Assembly (NCBI RefSeq): GCF_014635345.1
Contig: NZ_BMCU01000001.1
Location: forward strand, 496,001 to 560,000
Length of the DNA stretch: 64,000 nucleotides
Origin: Rhodococcoides trifolii
GTDB taxonomy: Bacteria; Actinomycetota; Actinomycetes; Mycobacteriales; Mycobacteriaceae
Direction: 5' to 3'
The first letter of the stretch is position 1, and each line of letters opens with the position of its first letter. The position numbers were made by a program, and so were the translations under genes. This document shows, piece by piece, positions 41,502 through 50,872 of this stretch. The notes under the pieces are model-generated. The model worked only from the letters and a program-made list of their open reading frames with translations. It was not told the DNA's origin and made no database searches.

Positions 41502-43130
41502 GTGCCTACCAGCCATGCACACACACCTGTCTTCAAGGCCGCGATCGGTCTCGTCGCTCTGACCACCGCCCTCACCGCCTGCGGTGGTGCCGGTGGCACC
41601 GGGGCGGCCGACGCCGGACCGGCCCAGCCCGGCGGCACCCTGAAGTACGGCCTGTCGACCGCGCCGACCTGTTCGGATCCGGCTCAGGCCGGAACCAACC
41701 AGACCATCTACGTGACCCGCGCGGTCGTCGACTCGTTGACCGATCAGAACCCCGAGACGGGCGAGATCGTTCCGTGGCTGGCAGACAGCTGGGACGTCAA
41801 CGCGGACGCGACGGCCTTCACGTTCAAGCTCAGGAGCGGCGTGACGTTCAGTGACGGCACACCCGTCACCGCGCAGTCGGTGAAGAACAACTTCGACGCC
41901 ATCGTGAACACGGTCGGAGCGGCCAAAGCGCCTCTCGCGGCAAGCTATCTCGCCGGGTACGTCGGGACGACCGTCGTCGACCCCCAGACGGCGCAGGTGA
42001 CATTTACCTCCCCCAACGCGCAGTTCCTGCAGGCGTCGGCGACGTCGCAGCTCGGACTGCAGGCCGACGCCACCACGTCGCAGCCTGCCGAGGCGCGCTG
42101 CCAGGGCGGCAACATCGGCAGCGGCCCCTTCATGTACACCGACTACCAGCAGGACCGGTCGGTCACGGTGGCCAAGCGAGCCGGATACGCCTGGGGCTCT
42201 CCCGCATTCGGTCACACCGGCGAGGCGTACCTCGACAGCATCGAGTTCACGGTCGTCCCCGAATCGGGTGTGCGGACGGGAAGCCTGTCGTCGGGTCAGC
42301 TCGACGCGGTCAGTGACGCGCTCCCGCAGGATGCGCCCACCATCGAAGCAACCGGCGGGCGCATCCTCACGACGTCGAATCCCGGTACTCCCTTCGGTAT
42401 TCAGCCCAACGTCTCCCGCGGCCTGCTCGCAGACCCTGAAGTACGCAAGGCGCTCGTACCGGCCATCGACCGGCAGCAGCTGGTCGACACGGTTCTCGGG
42501 CCGAACTTCAAGCCGGCGACGTCGACCCTCGCCAGCGCGACGCCGGCGTACGTCTCGCTCCCGGACGTGACGTTCGACCCGGACAAGGCGAAGTCCATTC
42601 TCGACGCCGCCGGCTGGGTTACCGGTGCCGACGGGATCCGCGAAAAGGCTGGACAGAAACTAAGTTTCAAGATCCTGTTCAGCGCGGTGTTCGCCGGCAA
42701 TCAGGCCATCCTGGAACTGCTGCAACAGCAACTACGGGACGTCGGCGTCGACGCGCAGCTCGATCTGACGTCGGTCCCCGATTCGATCGCCCGTCAGAAC
42801 GCGGGCGACTTCGACGCCACGTACTACAACAGCACCCGCGCCGACGGTGACATCCTGCGGACGACATTCGCGGTGGACGGCCGAAACCTGAACCAGCGCG
42901 GACCGATTCCCGATCTGGACACATCCTTGGCGGACCAATTGCGTACCACCGACACGACTCAGCGTGGTGAACTCCTGGCAGACGCGCAGCAGCAGGTGCT
43001 CGACAACGGCTTGTGGATTCCGACGGTGGAACTGTCGCAGGCGGTCGGCGCCGGTGCGGCGGTGCAGGACCAGAAGTTCGACGCCTCGGCCCGCCTGCAG
43101 TTCTTCGACACCTGGCTGAGCAGGAGCTGA
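41502..43130 (+). CDS. Family-5 (Dpp/Opp/Nik-type) ABC substrate-binding lipoprotein
   Basis: A 542-residue binding protein with a lipobox LTAC (Cys27). GGTLKYGLSTAPTCSDPAQAG begins lobe I in pieces typical of SBP_bac_5; LADSWDVNADATAFTFKLR and GVTFSDGTPVTAQSVKNNF are the family signature. CGGAG lies seven bases before the GTG start. It captures ligands such as oligopeptides, glutathione or opine-like compounds. SAM and leader control suggest a sulfur-containing compound. Confidence 0.9.
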   Translation: MPTSHAHTPVFKAAIGLVALTTALTACGGAGGTGAADAGPAQPGGTLKYGLSTAPTCSDPAQAGTNQTIYVTRAVVDSLTDQNPETGEIVPWLADSWDVNADATAFTFKLRSGVTFSDGTPVTAQSVKNNFDAIVNTVGAAKAPLAASYLAGYVGTTVVDPQTAQVTFTSPNAQFLQASATSQLGLQADATTSQPAEARCQGGNIGSGPFMYTDYQQDRSVTVAKRAGYAWGSPAFGHTGEAYLDSIEFTVVPESGVRTGSLSSGQLDAVSDALPQDAPTIEATGGRILTTSNPGTPFGIQPNVSRGLLADPEVRKALVPAIDRQQLVDTVLGPNFKPATSTLASATPAYVSLPDVTFDPDKAKSILDAAGWVTGADGIREKAGQKLSFKILFSAVFAGNQAILELLQQQLRDVGVDAQLDLTSVPDSIARQNAGDFDATYYNSTRADGDILRTTFAVDGRNLNQRGPIPDLDTSLADQLRTTDTTQRGELLADAQQQVLDNGLWIPTVELSQAVGAGAAVQDQKFDASARLQFFDTWLSRS

Positions 43131-43132
43131 TC

Positions 43133-44113
43133 ATGCTCAGATACCTCGGGCTGCGTGTGGTGCAGGCGATCGGCGTGCTGTGGGCGGCTTTCACCATTTC
43201 GTTCGTGGTGCTGTTCCTGCTGCCGTCCGACCCGGTGAGCATTGCCGTCGACGCGGGCGGTGGCAGTGGCACTCCCGTCGACGCGGCGGCGGTTGCCGAG
43301 CTGCAGGCACGCTACGGCTTGGACAAGCCGGTGCTCGAGCAGTATTGGACGTCGCTCACCCACGCAGTGCGAGGTGACCTCGGAACGTCGATCTCGACCG
43401 GTCAACCGGTGACGACCGCGATCCTCGACGCGGTACCGAGCACCTTGGCGCTCGCCGGGTTCGCGCTCGTCCTCGCCGTCGGGTTCGGCGGTGGCTTGGC
43501 GTTCGTGGCCACGTATACCCGTGCTCGCTGGCTCCGCACCGCGCTGCTGTCGCTTCCTCCGCTGGGAGTCGCGGTTCCGACGTTCTGGGTCGGACTGCTT
43601 CTTCTGCAGGCATTTTCGTTCGGACTGCCGATCTTTCCGGCGTTCGGCGATCGGGGCTTCGGTTCACTGGTGCTTCCGGCCATCACCTTGGCGGTCCCGA
43701 CGGGTGCGGTCATCGCCCAGGTGCTCTCCACCAGTCTGACCACGACGTGGCGCCAGCCGTTCACCGCGGCCGCCGAAGCGAAGGGCGCGTCCCGCTGGCG
43801 AATTCAGACGCGACACGTGCTGAGGCTGGCAAGCGTACCGGCATTCACCATTGCGGGTGTGCTCGTCGGAGAGCTCCTCGCCGGATCGGTGGTCGTCGAA
43901 ACCGTGTTCTCTCGCGCCGGTGTCGGTCGGCTCACGCAGACATCGGTTCTGGCGCAGGACGTCCCGGTGGTGCAGGGGATCGTGGTGATGACCTCGCTGG
44001 TCTTCGTGCTCGTCACGTTGCTCGTGGACATCGTCTACCCGCTGATCGATCCGCGGATCATGCAGCGCAGCAACAACAAAATCGAGAAGGCCGAGGAGCC
44101 CGCCCATGTCTGA
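43133..44113 (+). CDS. Dpp-type ABC permease subunit 1
   Basis: A 326-residue DppB-like permease with six helices. ISFVVLFLLPSDPVSIA follows the first helix, and AAAEAKGASRWRIQTRHVLR is the cytoplasmic EAA loop. AGGAG precedes the ATG at 43133, two bases after the binding-protein stop. It overlaps the second permease gene by eight bases. Confidence 0.92.
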   Translation: MLRYLGLRVVQAIGVLWAAFTISFVVLFLLPSDPVSIAVDAGGGSGTPVDAAAVAELQARYGLDKPVLEQYWTSLTHAVRGDLGTSISTGQPVTTAILDAVPSTLALAGFALVLAVGFGGGLAFVATYTRARWLRTALLSLPPLGVAVPTFWVGLLLLQAFSFGLPIFPAFGDRGFGSLVLPAITLAVPTGAVIAQVLSTSLTTTWRQPFTAAAEAKGASRWRIQTRHVLRLASVPAFTIAGVLVGELLAGSVVVETVFSRAGVGRLTQTSVLAQDVPVVQGIVVMTSLVFVLVTLLVDIVYPLIDPRIMQRSNNKIEKAEEPAHV

Positions 44114-44990
44114 CGTTCTGGTTCTCGACAAGTTGCCGGCCAGCACTCCGCCCGAACCGACTCCCCGTCGACGTCGGGGGGCCGTGCGCCGGGTGTCGAG
44201 CAAGATCGGCGTCGCGTTGTCGGTGGTCGTGCTGATCGTGGCCCTCGGCTTCGCCGTCGTCCCGTCGGTCTTCGCGAGCGGCGACCCACTCCGCGGTACA
44301 CCGGCCGACAAGCTGCAGGGTCCGAGCGCGGCGCATTGGTTCGGCACGGACAACATCGGTCGCGACGTTTACACGAGGGTGGTACACGGTGCCGGATTGT
44401 CTCTCAGTGCAACGCTTCTGGCCGTCGCGATCGCGCTGGTCGCCGGGTCGATTCTCGGACTACTCAGTGGAGCCGTCGGCGGAGTCGTGGACTCGGTGCT
44501 GATGCGCCTGGTCGACGTGCTGCTGTCGATCCCGACTCTGCTGTTGGCGCTCGCCCTGGTCACCGCGCTCGGTTTCGGCACGGTCAACGTCGCCATCGCA
44601 GTCGGTGTCACCTTGATCGCGAGTTTCGCTCGGGTCATGCGGTCCGAGGTTCTGCGCGTACGCCAGTCGCTGTACGTCGAGGCGGCGTTCGCGTCGGGGT
44701 CGCGGTGGCATACCGTGCTACGTACGCACATTCTGCGCAATGCCTATCCGCCCGTGATCGCTTTGGCTGCAGTGCAGTTCGGCATGGCCGTCCTGTTCGT
44801 GTCATCACTGAGCTTCCTGGGTTTCGGTGCCGTGCCTCCTACTCCGGAGTGGGGATCGCTGGTGTCCGAGGGTCGCAACTTTCTCGCCACGTCCTGGTGG
44901 CTCACCACGCTTCCCGGCCTCGTGATCGTCGTGGTCGTGCTCTCGGCTCACCGGGTGGGCCACGCATTGGACCGGGGTGATCGAGCGTGA
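44106..44990 (+). CDS. Dpp-type ABC permease subunit 2
   Basis: A 294-residue DppC-like permease. The first helix is preceded by an Arg-rich cytoplasmic segment. AAHWFGTDNIGRDVYTRVVHG is the conserved DppC periplasmic block, split here by small substitutions, and EAAFASGSRWHTVLRTHILRN is the coupling loop. It pairs with the upstream permease. Its end overlaps the ATPase GTG start (GTGA). Confidence 0.92.
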   Translation: MSDVLVLDKLPASTPPEPTPRRRRGAVRRVSSKIGVALSVVVLIVALGFAVVPSVFASGDPLRGTPADKLQGPSAAHWFGTDNIGRDVYTRVVHGAGLSLSATLLAVAIALVAGSILGLLSGAVGGVVDSVLMRLVDVLLSIPTLLLALALVTALGFGTVNVAIAVGVTLIASFARVMRSEVLRVRQSLYVEAAFASGSRWHTVLRTHILRNAYPPVIALAAVQFGMAVLFVSSLSFLGFGAVPPTPEWGSLVSEGRNFLATSWWLTTLPGLVIVVVVLSAHRVGHALDRGDRA

Positions 44991-46573
44991 CTTCGCTGCT
45001 GCAGGTCGACGGGCTCCGCGTGTCGTACGGACCGACGGAAGCCGTGCGCGGCATCGGATTCGAGATCGCCCGCGGTGAGGTACTCGCGCTCGTCGGCGAG
45101 TCGGGCTCCGGGAAATCGACCACCGCACAAGCCATCATCGGGCTGCTGGCGGGATCCGGCACCATCACGGGCGGCACCGTGACGTTCGACGGGGAGCGTA
45201 TCGACAACGCCGGTTACCGCCGCTTCGAGAAGTTGCGTGGTGCTCACCTCGGACTGGTTCCGCAGGACCCCACCACCTCCCTGAACCCGGTCAAACGAGT
45301 CGGAGAGCAGGTGGCGGAGGTCCTTCGTATTCACGGCCGCGCCGACCGCCGCAACGCGGCGCTGGAAGCCGTACGCATTCTCGACGAGGCGGGGATCGAC
45401 AACCCGGAACTGCGCGCGCGGCAGTACCCGCAGGATCTGTCGGGTGGGCAGCGTCAACGGGTGCTCATCGGTATCGCGCTTGCGTGCCAGCCGGAACTGG
45501 TGATCGCCGACGAGCCCACCAGTGCTCTTGACGTGACCGTGCAACGGCGCATCCTCGATCACCTCGCCGCGCGGATCGCCGAACACGGTACGTCCGTGCT
45601 GCTGATCACCCATGACCTCGGCGTAGCGGCCGATCGTGCAGACCGCATCGCCGTCATGCAGAACGGGGACATCGTCGAGATCGGCCCGGCGCGTGAGGTT
45701 CTGAACAGTCCGACAGCCGACTACACCAAGAAGCTGATTGCGGCGGCGCCGAGTCTGACGTCGGTGCGGATCCCCCGCGCCGGCCGTGACGCCCAGCCCG
45801 TAGTGCTATCGGTCAGGAACGTGTCCAAGACGTTTCGCATCGGCCGCGGACAGAACCTGACGGCCGTGGACGACGTGTCCTTCGATGTCGAGCGGGGACG
45901 TACCGTGTCGATCGTCGGGGAGAGCGGGTCGGGCAAGTCGACGACGGCTCGAATCGCACTGCGGTTGGAGAACCCGTCGGCCGGATCGATCCAGTTCGAC
46001 GGAACGGACATCACCACCACGCGTGGCAAGGAGTTGCGAGCACTGCGCCGGCGGTTCCAGATCGTGTACCAGAACCCGTACGCGTCGCTGAATCCGTCGC
46101 TGCGCGTCAAGGATATCGTGGCGGAGCCGTTGGTGGCGTTCGGTCTCGGGACGCGGTCCACGAGACCCGACAGGGTGGCGGAGTTGCTCGATCAGGTTGC
46201 GTTGACACCCGAATACCTCGAGCGGCGTCCAGCAGAACTGTCCGGTGGACAACGACAGCGAGTCGCTATTGCACGAGCGATTGCGCTGCATCCGGAACTG
46301 CTGGTACTCGACGAGCCGGTGTCGGCTCTCGACGTGTCGGTGCAGGCGCAGATCCTCGCTCTACTCGACCGATTGCAGAACGAGCTGAACCTCAGCTATC
46401 TCTTCATCTCGCACGACCTTGCGGTGGTGCGGCAGATCAGCGACACCGTTCTGGTCATGCGTCGAGGCCAGGTCGTCGAAACGGGTTCCGCTGAGGACAT
46501 ATTCGACAATCCGCAGCACGAGTACACCAAGGAACTGCGCAACGCGGTTCCGGGAACGGGAGTTTCGGCATGA
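44987..46573 (+). CDS. Fused Dpp-type ABC ATPase (DppD-DppF in one chain)
   Basis: A 528-residue protein with two complete nucleotide-binding domains, residues about 1-250 and 265-528. Each has Walker A GESGSGKST, a signature LSGGQRQRV, and Walker B (VIADEPTSALD and LVLDEPVSALD). Most organisms split these into two genes; the fusion is common for actinobacterial Dpp-like systems. With the two permeases it forms a complete importer. It overlaps the following LLM gene (ATGA). Confidence 0.94.
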   Translation: MTSLLQVDGLRVSYGPTEAVRGIGFEIARGEVLALVGESGSGKSTTAQAIIGLLAGSGTITGGTVTFDGERIDNAGYRRFEKLRGAHLGLVPQDPTTSLNPVKRVGEQVAEVLRIHGRADRRNAALEAVRILDEAGIDNPELRARQYPQDLSGGQRQRVLIGIALACQPELVIADEPTSALDVTVQRRILDHLAARIAEHGTSVLLITHDLGVAADRADRIAVMQNGDIVEIGPAREVLNSPTADYTKKLIAAAPSLTSVRIPRAGRDAQPVVLSVRNVSKTFRIGRGQNLTAVDDVSFDVERGRTVSIVGESGSGKSTTARIALRLENPSAGSIQFDGTDITTTRGKELRALRRRFQIVYQNPYASLNPSLRVKDIVAEPLVAFGLGTRSTRPDRVAELLDQVALTPEYLERRPAELSGGQRQRVAIARAIALHPELLVLDEPVSALDVSVQAQILALLDRLQNELNLSYLFISHDLAVVRQISDTVLVMRRGQVVETGSAEDIFDNPQHEYTKELRNAVPGTGVSA

Positions 46574-47613
46574 GCACGCTCGCGATAGAGCTGACAGGGA
46601 CTGGCGCTCACCCGCAGGCGTGGCGGCGGAAGGATTCGCGGGCCGAGGAGTTGTTCGGCGGTCGGTACTGGGTCGATGTCGCGCAGGCTGCCGAACGTGC
46701 GGGTGCGCATCTGTTGTTCGTTCCCGACGCCTTCGACGGACGCTCGCTCGACGCTGTCGCGATAGCGGCGCGCGTTGCGACGTCCACGTCGACCCTGGGA
46801 CTGGTTCCGACGGTCACCGTGACCCATACCGAGCCGTTCCACGTCTCCAAAGCCATTGCCACGGTCGACATCGCGTCGCTGGGCCGGGCCGGTTGGCAGG
46901 TCGAGGTGTCCGAGGGCGCCGAACCGGCAGCGCTCGTCGGTCGCAAGGACGCTCAGAATCCGGCGTCACTGTGGCAGGAGGCGGGGGAGGCCGCCGAGGT
47001 GGTCACCCGGTTGTGGGACAGCTGGGAGGACAACGCCGAGATCCGCGACGAGTCGACCAACCGGTTCGTCGACCGAGACAAGCTGCACTACATCGACTTC
47101 GAGGGTGAGTTCTTCTCGGTCAAGGGTCCGTCGATCACGCCGCGATCCCCGCAGGGTCAGCCGCCGATCGCGGTCCGCGTGACCGGCCCGGAGTCGGCAG
47201 CCTTCGCGGCAGCGCACGCAGACATCGTGCGCATCCGCGCGGCGTCGCTGGAGGAGGCGGCAGTGGTGACGGCGCGAGTCCGTCGCGCCGTGGTCGCACA
47301 GGGCCGCGACCCGCAGAACGTGCGCATCCTGCTCGACATCGACATTCTCGTGGGTGACGACGCTGCCGCCGATGTGGCGCAGCTGGAGGAGTGGGCAGGG
47401 CAGGTGTTCGAGGCGGACACCGTGACGTTCGTAGGCAATGGCGAGGCGTTGTCCGACCTGGTTGCGTCCGTCGATATTTCGGTTGCGGACGGGGTCACGC
47501 TGCGCCCTCTGACACTGTCGACCCTGCTGGCCCTTCCGTCCGGTACGACAACGGCGGGCACCCTTCGCGACCACCTCGGCCTCGACCGGCCCGCCAACCA
47601 GTACGCGATCTGA
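46570..47613 (+). CDS. LLM-class flavin-dependent oxidoreductase
   Basis: A 347-residue luciferase-like protein, the longer paralogue of the one at 36403. AERAGAHLLFVPDAFDGRSLD, TLGLVPTVTVTHTEPFHVSK, LWDSWEDNAE and DKLHYIDFEGEFFSVKGP are visible, as is the shared ending LGLDRPANQYAI. It retains a fuller C-terminal half than its paralogue. It forms a conserved pair with the next gene, as in the first operon. Confidence 0.88.
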   Translation: MSTLAIELTGTGAHPQAWRRKDSRAEELFGGRYWVDVAQAAERAGAHLLFVPDAFDGRSLDAVAIAARVATSTSTLGLVPTVTVTHTEPFHVSKAIATVDIASLGRAGWQVEVSEGAEPAALVGRKDAQNPASLWQEAGEAAEVVTRLWDSWEDNAEIRDESTNRFVDRDKLHYIDFEGEFFSVKGPSITPRSPQGQPPIAVRVTGPESAAFAAAHADIVRIRAASLEEAAVVTARVRRAVVAQGRDPQNVRILLDIDILVGDDAAADVAQLEEWAGQVFEADTVTFVGNGEALSDLVASVDISVADGVTLRPLTLSTLLALPSGTTTAGTLRDHLGLDRPANQYAI

Positions 47614-47622
47614 GGACTGCAC

Positions 47623-48972
47623 ATGTCTCGCAAACAGATTCACCTCGCCGCACACTTTCCCGGCGTGAACAACACCACTGTCTGGAGCGATCCTGCGTCC
47701 AAGAGCCAGATCGACTTCTCCTCGTTCGAGCACCTTGCACGCACCGCCGAGCGGGGGCTGTTCGACTTCTTCTTCCTTGCCGAAGGGCTTCGCCTTCGCG
47801 AGCATCGCGGCAAGATTCACGACCTCGATGTGGTCGGCCGTCCAGACACGCTGACGGTGCTCAACGCGCTGGCCGGTGTGACCACGCATCTCGGTCTGGC
47901 CGGCACCATCAACACCACGTTCAACGAGCCGTACGAGCTGGCACGCCAGTTCAGTTCGCTGGATCATCTGTCGGACGGTCGCGCCGCGTGGAACATGGTG
48001 ACGTCGTCGGACGCGTTCACCGGCGAGAACTTTCGGCGCGGTGGCTACCTTCCGCACAGCGAGCGCTACGTCAGAGCCGGTGAGCTGATCGGTCTGGCCC
48101 GACAGTTCTGGGACAGTGGGCAATCCGACGGTCTCGTCGTCGATCGTGAGCGCGGAATCCTCACCACCGAACCGCCTGTAGTGCAAGAGAAGACGTCTCA
48201 GTTCGATGTGCGAGGGCAGTTCGGTCTACCACGCAGTCCCCAAGGACATCCCGTCCTGCTGCAGGCGGGTGATTCGAGCGACGGGCGCGAGTTCGGTGCC
48301 GCGAACGCCGACGCCATCTTCACGTTGCACGGCAGCATCGAGTCCGGGCAGAAGTTCTACGCCGACGTCAAGGGGCGACTGGCCAAGTACGGACGCGAAC
48401 ACGCCGACCTGAAAGTACTTCCGGCGGCGACCTTCGTCCTCGGTGACAGCCCGCGCGATGCAGAGGAGAAGGCGCGGCACATCCGCGAACAGCAGGTGAG
48501 TGGCAAGACGGCGATCTCGTTCCTCGAGCAGACGTGGGGGCGCGACCTGTCGGAGTACGACCCGGACGGTCCGCTCCCCGACGTCGAGCCGACGGGGGAC
48601 GCGAGCATCACACGCGGCAAGGCGCGTCACGCCGATCCTCGAGACGTCGCGAAGGCGTGGCGAGAGAAGGCGGAGGCCGACAACCTGAGCATTCGCGAGT
48701 TGATCATCGAGGTGACCTCTCGTCAGCAATTCGTCGGCACCGCCTCTCAGGTTGCGTCCGAGATCGACCGCTACGTCCAGGAAGACGCGTGCGACGGATT
48801 CATCCTGGTACCCCACATCACCCCCGGAGGGCTCGACGAGTTCGTCGACACCGTCGTGCCGGAACTGCAGGAGCGAGGGAGCTTCCGCACCGAATACACC
48901 GGGCACACCCTGCGCGAGCATCTCTCGCTGAAACACCCGTACGACCGAACCGAAGGAGTGCGTGCATCATGA
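47623..48972 (+). CDS. NtaA/DmoA-family FMN-dependent monooxygenase
   Basis: A 449-residue paralogue of the enzyme at 37320. The blocks NNTTVWSDPASKSQIDFSSF, AERGLFDFFFLAEGLRLREH, NTTFNEPYELARQF, GRAAWNMVTSSDAFTGENF and HPVLLQAGDSSDGREFGA correspond closely. An insert of about 20 residues (near GLVVDRERGILTTEP) is specific to this copy. It probably oxidises a different thioether or amine than the first copy. It overlaps the DUF1684 gene (ATGA). Confidence 0.9.
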   Translation: MSRKQIHLAAHFPGVNNTTVWSDPASKSQIDFSSFEHLARTAERGLFDFFFLAEGLRLREHRGKIHDLDVVGRPDTLTVLNALAGVTTHLGLAGTINTTFNEPYELARQFSSLDHLSDGRAAWNMVTSSDAFTGENFRRGGYLPHSERYVRAGELIGLARQFWDSGQSDGLVVDRERGILTTEPPVVQEKTSQFDVRGQFGLPRSPQGHPVLLQAGDSSDGREFGAANADAIFTLHGSIESGQKFYADVKGRLAKYGREHADLKVLPAATFVLGDSPRDAEEKARHIREQQVSGKTAISFLEQTWGRDLSEYDPDGPLPDVEPTGDASITRGKARHADPRDVAKAWREKAEADNLSIRELIIEVTSRQQFVGTASQVASEIDRYVQEDACDGFILVPHITPGGLDEFVDTVVPELQERGSFRTEYTGHTLREHLSLKHPYDRTEGVRAS

Positions 48973-49763
48973 CCACTGCAACAACATCATTCGAGCAGGA
49001 CTGGCAGGCCTGGCACACCGACCGGGAAGCCTACTTCGCCGACCCGTTGGGATGGGTCGCCCTCACGGGCCTGTTCTGGCTCACCGAAACGCCCTCTGCG
49101 GTCGACGATCTGCCGGGCCTGTGGCGCGCGGACGACGACGGTCTGTACGTCACGGCAGACAAGATCGACGGTCTGTCCGTCGACGGCATTGTGGTCGACG
49201 GGACCGAGACCTTGCTGCCGATCGAGGGCGCTCCGGGACTGATCGTCGCGGCGGGTGAGCGCCGTATCGAGGTCATTCGACGGACCGGATCGGTCGCGCT
49301 GCGCGTGCACGACCCGAAGGCGCCCACGTTGCAGTCGTTCGGCGGCATACCGACCTTCGAGCCCTCTCCGGAGTGGGTCGTCACTGGAACCTTCACCCCG
49401 TACGACGCGGAGCGGACGGTCACCACCGGGGCTGTCGTCGCGGGCCTCGAGCACCATCACGCCGGACTCGGTGTGATCGACTTCGAACTGGGCGGCGTGC
49501 CACAGCAATTCGTGGCCTTCAAGGGCAAGACATCAGGTTTCCAGATCCTCTTCACGGACGAGACCTCGGGCGTCACCACGTACCGCGCCTGCCGATCGCT
49601 GGCTGTAGCCGAACCGGATGCCGACGGTCACGTCGTGCTCGACTTCAATCGGGCGTCCAATCTGCCCTGCGCGCTGACCGATTATGCGACGTGCCCGGTT
49701 GCGCCGCCAGAGAATCGCCTGGCGGTGGCGGTCGAGGCGGGCGAGAAACTGCCCGTCCGGTGA
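48969..49763 (+). CDS. DUF1684 family protein
   Basis: A 264-residue protein of unknown function. The N-terminal WHTDREAYFADPLGWVALTGLFWL and the C-terminal blocks DFNRASNLPCALTDYATCP and PPENRLAVAVEAGEK are the DUF1684 signature. A beta-rich middle is likely. Its position inside an organosulfur operon, coupled on both sides by four-base overlaps, suggests it handles an intermediate of the LLM reactions, perhaps as a hydrolase or binding protein. No catalytic triad is obvious. Confidence 0.82.
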   Translation: MTTATTSFEQDWQAWHTDREAYFADPLGWVALTGLFWLTETPSAVDDLPGLWRADDDGLYVTADKIDGLSVDGIVVDGTETLLPIEGAPGLIVAAGERRIEVIRRTGSVALRVHDPKAPTLQSFGGIPTFEPSPEWVVTGTFTPYDAERTVTTGAVVAGLEHHHAGLGVIDFELGGVPQQFVAFKGKTSGFQILFTDETSGVTTYRACRSLAVAEPDADGHVVLDFNRASNLPCALTDYATCPVAPPENRLAVAVEAGEKLPVR

Positions 49764-50872
49764 CGATTCCACTGTCGGTTCTGGATTTGTCGCCAATACC
49801 GGAGGGGTCGACGCCGGCGCAGGCCCTGCGCAACACGCTCGACCTTGCGAGGAACGCGGAGGAGTGGGGATACGCGCGCTACTGGGTTGCCGAGCATCAC
49901 TTCGCGGCAGTGGCCAGCTCGTCGCCGGCGACACTGATCGGTCTGATAGCGGCTGCTACCAACAGAATTCGTGTCGGTTCGGCCGCGGTGCAGTTGGGTC
50001 ACCACACCCCGATCTCGGTCGTCGAATCGTTCGGGACCGTGGATGCCCTCTACCCGGGACGCGTCGACCTCGGCATCGGACGATCGGGTCAGAAGCGTGC
50101 CGAGGCGCTTGCTGCCGGGCCGGCGCCGATCCGGGAGGCTCGCGTCGTGGACGGACTTCTCGTGCCGGCGCCCGTCTCGCTTGCCGCGGCCCTGCGGGCA
50201 ACGCGTCTGGCCGCCACCGTGTCTGCGGTGCAATTCCCCGGGTCGAAGCCACCGGCGTTCGCGGGCGCGCTCGACGACGTACTCGCGCTGTTGTCCGGGA
50301 CGTTCTCCTACAAGGACATTCCGCTGGAGGCAACGCCGGGGACCGGAGCAGACCTGCAGGTGTGGCTGTTCGGCAGCAGCGGTGGCGAAAGCGCCCAGCT
50401 GGCGGGCAAGTTGGGTCTCCCGTTCGCGGCGAACTATCACGTGAGTCCCGCAACCACTCTGGATGCGGTGGACGCGTACCGGAACGCGTTCGTACCGTCG
50501 CAGCGTTTGGCCGAGCCGTATATCGTGGTGTCAGCGGACGCAGTGGTTGCCGACGACGACGAGACGGCCCGTGAGTTGGCGTCGACATTCAGTACGTGGG
50601 TGCACAGCATTCGCAGCGGACACGGTGCGATCGAGTATCCGAAGTCGGCACCGGCGCTGACCGACGACGAAGCGGTTCTGGTGGCCGACCGAGTGGAAAC
50701 CCAATTCGTCGGATCGGCAGCGACGGTTGTAGCGCAACTCGAGACGCTGGCACGAGTGACCGGCGCGAACGAACTTGTCGTCACCGGAATGACCCATGAT
50801 CACGAGGATCGCAAGCGGTCGTTCCAGTTGCTGGCCAAGGAGTGGGGACTTCCTGCTCTTCGGGTGAACTGA
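49760..50872 (+). CDS. LLM-class oxidoreductase (MsnO8-like)
   Basis: A 370-residue single-subunit LLM protein. SVLDLSPIPEGSTPAQALRN, EEWGYARYWVAEHHF, SSSPATLIGLIAAATNRIRV and FGTVDALYPGRVDLGIGRS are characteristic of this broad subgroup. A linker of about 30 residues after residue 115 (ARVVDGLLVPAPVSL) differs from close relatives. The GTG start overlaps the preceding TGA. Its substrate is unknown; it may use FMN or F420. Confidence 0.87.
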   Translation: MTIPLSVLDLSPIPEGSTPAQALRNTLDLARNAEEWGYARYWVAEHHFAAVASSSPATLIGLIAAATNRIRVGSAAVQLGHHTPISVVESFGTVDALYPGRVDLGIGRSGQKRAEALAAGPAPIREARVVDGLLVPAPVSLAAALRATRLAATVSAVQFPGSKPPAFAGALDDVLALLSGTFSYKDIPLEATPGTGADLQVWLFGSSGGESAQLAGKLGLPFAANYHVSPATTLDAVDAYRNAFVPSQRLAEPYIVVSADAVVADDDETARELASTFSTWVHSIRSGHGAIEYPKSAPALTDDEAVLVADRVETQFVGSAATVVAQLETLARVTGANELVVTGMTHDHEDRKRSFQLLAKEWGLPALRVN

